From positions 1-17,887 of the forward strand of contig CALCGS010000012.1 of NCBI GenBank assembly GCA_937901165.1: a stretch of DNA of 17,887 nucleotides, in the 5' to 3' direction. A model generated the notes under the pieces. The model did not search any database and had not been told where the DNA came from. It was given only the letters and a program-made list of their open reading frames with translations. The stretch is from an uncultured Alphaproteobacteria bacterium. GTDB lineage: Bacteria; Pseudomonadota; Alphaproteobacteria; Rs-D84. Shown in pieces: positions 14,139-17,887 of the stretch. The translations under genes and the position numbers were made by a program. Position 1 is the stretch's first letter, and each line of letters begins with the position of its first letter.

Positions 14139-15002
14139 ATGAAATTACATTTTATGAAATATCGTAAATTGTCGTATTGGATTTCTGGGGCTTTAGTGTT
14201 GTTGTCCATTTTGTCTTTGTTGATTCGTGGGTTGAATTATGGTATTGATTTTGCTGGTGGTATTTCTATGGAAGTTAAACCAGTAAATCAAGAATATACT
14301 ATCGATAAAATGAGAACAGAGTTAGCAAAATTTAAACCTGAATTACAGGCGGTGGATGGTGATGCTATATTGGTGCGTGTTGGTTTGCCAAAAGGTGCAA
14401 CAGATACCCAGCAAAATGAAAGGGTTCGTCAAATAAAAGATATTTTAGGTGATAACGTGCAATATTCACAGGTGCAAATTGTTGGACCAAAAATTGGTGG
14501 TGAATTAGTACGTGGTGGTATTTTGGCGGTATTAGTGTCTTTTGTTTTGATGAGTGTTTATATTTGGATTCGTTATCGTGGTGGGTATGCGGTTGGGTCT
14601 TTTGTATCGCTGATTTTGGATTTTGTTTTGATGTTTGGATTCTTTTCTGCGGTTGGATTGGAATTTAATCAGACAGCCATTGCGGTTATTTTGATGGGTA
14701 TAGGGTATTCTATTAATGATAAGGTTGTGAATTATGACCGTATAGATGAAAATATTAAAAAATATCATAAAATGCCAATGTCTGATTTGATTGATTTGTC
14801 CATTAATGAAATGTTTAGACGTACAATTATGACCAGTGTTTCTACTATTTTGGCGATGATTGGTTTGTATATGTTTGGTGGTGCAATGTTGAAAGATTTT
14901 GCAGTTGCTATGACATTTTCGGTTGTAATGGGTACTTTGACGAGTATTTATATTTCAAACGTTATTTTGTATCACTTTAATTTGCGGGATACTAAATATT
15001 AA
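14139..15002 (+). CDS. secF: Protein translocase subunit SecF
   Basis: Partner of SecD in the SecDF export motor. The 287 residues have an N-terminal membrane helix, then GLNYGIDFAGGISMEV (31-46), a short periplasmic domain, and five membrane helices. The signature is GIGYSINDKVVNYDRIDEN (187-205); family members usually read GYSxNDTVVVFDRIREN, so Lys replaces Thr and Asn replaces Val. The ATG at 14139 is preferred over a GTG at 14130, because the AAAAAAGG ribosome site overlaps the GTG and sits 8 nt before the ATG. It is followed 35 bp later by the S41-like gene with no terminator between. Confidence 0.95.
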   Translation: MKLHFMKYRKLSYWISGALVLLSILSLLIRGLNYGIDFAGGISMEVKPVNQEYTIDKMRTELAKFKPELQAVDGDAILVRVGLPKGATDTQQNERVRQIKDILGDNVQYSQVQIVGPKIGGELVRGGILAVLVSFVLMSVYIWIRYRGGYAVGSFVSLILDFVLMFGFFSAVGLEFNQTAIAVILMGIGYSINDKVVNYDRIDENIKKYHKMPMSDLIDLSINEMFRRTIMTSVSTILAMIGLYMFGGAMLKDFAVAMTFSVVMGTLTSIYISNVILYHFNLRDTKY

Positions 15003-15037
15003 TATGATGTGCATGTAAAAAATATGGAGGGATTAAA

Positions 15038-16537
15038 ATGTTTATAAAAAATTTTATTAGTTCTGTGTTTTTTGCATGCCTGATATTTCCTGTGTTTGGA
15101 GAGGGGTTGTTTTCAACAGAAAATCCGGTTGTTGATGGTATAAATGTTGTGGAAACATCCAAGATGTTTTCGGAAATTTATCAAAAATTAGATACTGTTA
15201 GTTTCGGTGGAAAAAGTTTGAATTTTGTTGTCGAGAGTTTGGATAAAATTAGCCCAAAGGCAAGTATTTTTGCAACAGACAACAGACTTGTTTTATCTTG
15301 GGATGATGTTATTGTTGCGAATTATGTAAAACCAGAAGAAAAAAATTGGGATGAATATGGCGAAATTACAACGGCTATGATGTTAAAAATGCGTCAAAAT
15401 AGTTCGCAAATTGCCCAAATGTCTGAAAATGATTTGTATCAAGTTGTTGTTGATGCTTTGTTGACGTCTGTGGATGAACGCGGAAAATATATTTCTGATT
15501 TTAGTTTAATACAAAGTGGTGAAGATAGAGTGCTTACCAGTATTGGTATTACTGGGTGGCGTGATACAGGTGGTGAATTTAGGGTCGGTAGTATCGTTAG
15601 TGGAAGCCCAGCAGATTTGGCAGGAATACAAGTGTTTGATTTAATTGCAGAAATAAATGGTGAAAGCGTTCCTGATATGTCTGATGCTGATTTGGATATG
15701 GCGTTGTGGGGAAATAATTCTGGAACAGATAAAATGTTATTGCTTACCCCATACGGTGAAAAAAATGTGGTTGTTAGACGTGCAAGTATTATTGTCGCAG
15801 ATGTTGATGTTATAAATAGAAAGTCAAATGATAAAAATATTTTGGAATTTGTTGTGCATAAAATTTCTGATAATGCTGGGGCGATTATAAATGAAGCACT
15901 CGAAAAATACGAAAATGTGCAGGGAATTGTTTTAGATTTGCGTGTGGCTGATGGTGAAAATATTAAAAGTGCTGCAAAAATAGCAGGCAGTTTTATTGGT
16001 GAAAAACCTGTTATGCGTATTATTCAACAAGATAATGAAGAGTTAGAGGTTGTTCCAGGGGGAAAAGAAATGACAGATGCACCGGTTGTTGTTTTAATTT
16101 CTGATACAACAAGGGGAACAGCAGAGTTAATTGCGAGTGCGTTTTATGAAAATAGACGTGGCGTGTTGGTTGGGACACCTACGGCTGGATTTGCAAGGTT
16201 GGGAAATAGGATAGAATTATCTAATGGTGGGGCATTGCAATTATTAAATCAATCTATGCGTAGTGGCAATGGACGTGATATTGATGGTCGTGGTGTGTTT
16301 CCTATTGTGTGTTTGTCGAGTATAAATTCCGAACATCAACAAAATGTGTTTTTTATAAATTTGGTAAATAATGATTTTAATGCACAAGATTTTAATGCGG
16401 ATTTATCTGTGGATGTTGATATGGTTAAAAATGCATGCCCATCAATTAAAAATGGGGCAGTTGAAGATGCGTTATCTGTTGCGATGGCAGTTCGTATTTT
16501 GATGGATGATGCTGTGTATCAAAAATTATTAATGTAA
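15038..16537 (+). CDS. Exported S41 (CtpA-like) PDZ protein, probable pseudoprotease
   Basis: The 499-residue product starts with a signal peptide (about 1-21, ending VFG). An N-terminal helical region follows. A PDZ domain spans about 160-245 (SIGITGWRDTGGEFRVGSIVSGSPADLAGI), and an S41 core starts at GIVLDLR (about 296). Carboxyl-terminal processing proteases carry a nucleophile Ser in an SASASE-type motif and a general-base Lys in GKG. Here the matching segments read TTRGTAE (357-363) and VGTPTAGFARLG (378-389), so Gly and Phe occupy the catalytic places by my alignment. The LDLRxNxGG loop is also changed. It is likely a periplasmic binding or scaffold protein, not an active protease. A GGAGGG site precedes the ATG. 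It sits in the secDF transcript, so a role in exported-protein handling is plausible but inferred. Confidence 0.8.
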   Translation: MFIKNFISSVFFACLIFPVFGEGLFSTENPVVDGINVVETSKMFSEIYQKLDTVSFGGKSLNFVVESLDKISPKASIFATDNRLVLSWDDVIVANYVKPEEKNWDEYGEITTAMMLKMRQNSSQIAQMSENDLYQVVVDALLTSVDERGKYISDFSLIQSGEDRVLTSIGITGWRDTGGEFRVGSIVSGSPADLAGIQVFDLIAEINGESVPDMSDADLDMALWGNNSGTDKMLLLTPYGEKNVVVRRASIIVADVDVINRKSNDKNILEFVVHKISDNAGAIINEALEKYENVQGIVLDLRVADGENIKSAAKIAGSFIGEKPVMRIIQQDNEELEVVPGGKEMTDAPVVVLISDTTRGTAELIASAFYENRRGVLVGTPTAGFARLGNRIELSNGGALQLLNQSMRSGNGRDIDGRGVFPIVCLSSINSEHQQNVFFINLVNNDFNAQDFNADLSVDVDMVKNACPSIKNGAVEDALSVAMAVRILMDDAVYQKLLM

Positions 16538-16557
16538 ATTTATAAAGGTGATGGATT

Positions 16558-17241
16558 ATGTTTTTGTCAGAACAAAATAAAATAAAAACTAAATTATTAT
16601 GTGGGGCAATGTTTGTAGTTATTGCACTGGTTTTGTTGGGTGTGTTTTGGTTTGATAAACCTGTGTTTTTATTTTTTAGACAATTTGATTGTTCTTTGTG
16701 GCGTTATATAGAATTTATATTTGATGCTAAAATATGGTTGGGGGTATTTGCGGTTTTGTCTGTTTGGGTTTATGTAAGAAAAACATTGCAAAATAGAAAC
16801 AAACCAAATGTTCAAGTTAGATGGTTTAGATTGCGTTCTATTGTTAAAGATTTTTTTTCCAAAGTACAAAATAATTATTCTTTTTTGGTTTTAGCTTCGG
16901 TTTTTTGTGCGTCTTTGGTTGCGTTGATATTAAAAGTTTGTATTGGCAGATTTAGACCTATATTTTTTGAAATATTTGATGTTGTCGGGTTTAAACCTTT
17001 TGTTTATGAGTGGGCATTTAATTCTATGCCTTCGGGGCATACGGTCGCATCGTTTGCAGGATTGGTTATGTTGGGAATGTTGTTGGGGCGTAAGATTAAA
17101 TTTTTTACTTGGACTTTGGCTATTGTTATAGGTTTGTCCAGAATTGCAATAGGGGCGCATTGGCCAACAGATGTTTTGTTGGGGGCATTTATTGGTATGG
17201 TGTGTGCGGATTTTGTGTTGGTTTATGTTAGAAAAAAATAA
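16558..17241 (+). CDS. PAP2-family membrane phosphatase
   Basis: Integral membrane acid phosphatase of 227 residues with all three PAP2 signatures: KVCIGRFRP (from Lys126), PSGH (158-161) and SRIAIGAHWPTD (Ser194, Arg195, His201, Asp205). Membrane helices lie at about 13-31, 57-73, 108-126, 163-177, 183-198 and 206-224; the active site faces the periplasm in this family. Candidate substrates are undecaprenyl pyrophosphate (PgpB-like), phosphatidylglycerol phosphate, or lipid A phosphate (LpxE-like). The sequence alone does not choose between them. AAAGGTGATGG precedes the ATG. It starts 20 bp after the S41-like gene and is probably the last gene of the yajC-secDF transcript, because ftsK has its own promoter. 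Confidence 0.92.
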   Translation: MFLSEQNKIKTKLLCGAMFVVIALVLLGVFWFDKPVFLFFRQFDCSLWRYIEFIFDAKIWLGVFAVLSVWVYVRKTLQNRNKPNVQVRWFRLRSIVKDFFSKVQNNYSFLVLASVFCASLVALILKVCIGRFRPIFFEIFDVVGFKPFVYEWAFNSMPSGHTVASFAGLVMLGMLLGRKIKFFTWTLAIVIGLSRIAIGAHWPTDVLLGAFIGMVCADFVLVYVRKK

Positions 17242-17263
17242 AATTACTTTAATGTTTTTTTTG

Positions 17264-17272
17264 TGATAAAAT
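17264..17272 (+). promoter_or_regulatory. Predicted extended -10 element of ftsK (leaderless)
   Basis: Extended -10 TGATAAAAT at 17264-17272, with only a weak -35 (TTACTT, 17244-17249, 17-nt spacer). The ftsK ATG at 17280 is 7 nt downstream, so the mRNA would begin at the start codon. Confidence 0.5.
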
Positions 17273-17279
17273 AGATTGT

Positions 17280-17887
17280 ATGGAAAAAAAGTCTAGATTT
17301 TTACCAGAACGATTGTCGGATGCATTGAAAACTTTGCTTGTTCGTGCCGCAGGTGTTGCGTTGGTGCTTGTGGGGGCTGTATGTATAATTGCGTTATTAT
17401 TTCATAATTCTTATTTAGATGGTGTGGCAACGGTATCTACATTTGGTAAACATGGGATTATTGGAAATCTTATTTCTGGATGTCGTTATTTTATAGGTTT
17501 TGTGCCAAGTTTATTTGTGTTTTTATGCGTTATCAGGGGTGGGGTGTATTTGGTGCTTGGAAATAATGAACAAATTACACCTGAATATAATTTTTTACGC
17601 GTTTTTGTTGCTGTATGTTTGGGGTGTGCAGGGTTTGGATTGATTGCACCAAGTAGTACTTTTGGGGGATTGTGTGGTGTGTTGGTTGCAAATGATGTTT
17701 TGGCTATTGCTGGTGGACTTACTTGGTTGGTTGGTGTGTTTTTTGTTTTAGGTTTTTTTGTGCTTGCTGGGATAATGCTGAATATCACATTGGCACAAAT
17801 TATAGGTTTTTGTTATAATTTATTATTTAATAATTTTATAAATAAAGTTGATAAAAGAACTAAAAAAAATCTGGAAGTAGAAAAAAA
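17280..17887 (+). CDS. ftsK: DNA translocase FtsK, N-terminal membrane part (runs off the window)
   Basis: An open frame of 202 codons reaches the right edge without a stop. After a basic start (MEKKSRFLPERLSDALK) there are about four membrane segments, at roughly 20-42, 65-88, 107-125 and 138-172. The layout and wording (FGKHGIIGNLISGCRYFIGFVPSLFVF) match the 4-TM anchor of FtsK/SpoIIIE. The tail turns Lys-rich, as expected for the start of the linker. FtsK sits at the division septum, pumps DNA and activates XerCD at dif; a xerD-like gene lies at 7718-8578. The motor domain is outside the window, so the call rests on the anchor alone. No ribosome site precedes the ATG. Confidence 0.7.
   Translation, partial: MEKKSRFLPERLSDALKTLLVRAAGVALVLVGAVCIIALLFHNSYLDGVATVSTFGKHGIIGNLISGCRYFIGFVPSLFVFLCVIRGGVYLVLGNNEQITPEYNFLRVFVAVCLGCAGFGLIAPSSTFGGLCGVLVANDVLAIAGGLTWLVGVFFVLGFFVLAGIMLNITLAQIIGFCYNLLFNNFINKVDKRTKKNLEVEK

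Overview
The window is AT-rich DNA from a Gram-negative bacterium, most likely an uncultured, reduced-genome alphaproteobacterium of the gut or host-associated kind. Evidence: LptG and a SecDF/YajC block (diderm cell envelope), an alphaproteobacterial type of Cys/His-J-domain protein, MutL with endonuclease motifs, and strong A+T codon bias with leucine mostly TTG/TTA. TGA acts as an ordinary stop (for example at 6307-6309 and 8575-8577), so the standard code applies. The taxonomic call is inference.

Left edge (1-1928, minus strand): the 5' end of a class III anaerobic ribonucleotide reductase gene (nrdD) directly follows a TypA/BipA GTPase gene that has lost about its last 100 codons. The nrdD piece has different codon use, so the join at about 440-490 is either a real recombination or an assembly chimera. 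Next (1988-3211, plus strand) is a tandem duplication of a one-gene cassette, promoter + about 154-aa orphan protein + terminator. A 39-bp relic of the serS 3' end lies between the copies. The minus-strand pair trxB-serS follows (5355-3173), driven by a clear promoter.

Middle: two overlapping plus-strand genes (5461-7211) encode an exported protein with Gly-rich hydrophobic segments and an exported GH108-like muramidase, behind an apparently leaderless extended -10 promoter. This pair is the best candidate for an undescribed system. Converging on it is a minus-strand operon: lptG, an unlisted 44-aa membrane peptide, xerD, and a J-domain protein (9780-7217).

Right half (plus strand, 9895-17887): greA, mutL, yajC, secD, secF, an S41/PDZ protein that appears to lack its catalytic Ser and Lys, a PAP2 phosphatase, and the start of ftsK. 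greA and lptG diverge from promoters that seem to share one palindromic -35 box. YajC-SecD-SecF form the accessory translocase complex; the S41-like and PAP2 proteins act in the periplasm or inner membrane. No RNA genes, CRISPR arrays or insertion sequences were seen. No gene-free stretch exceeds 150 bp.
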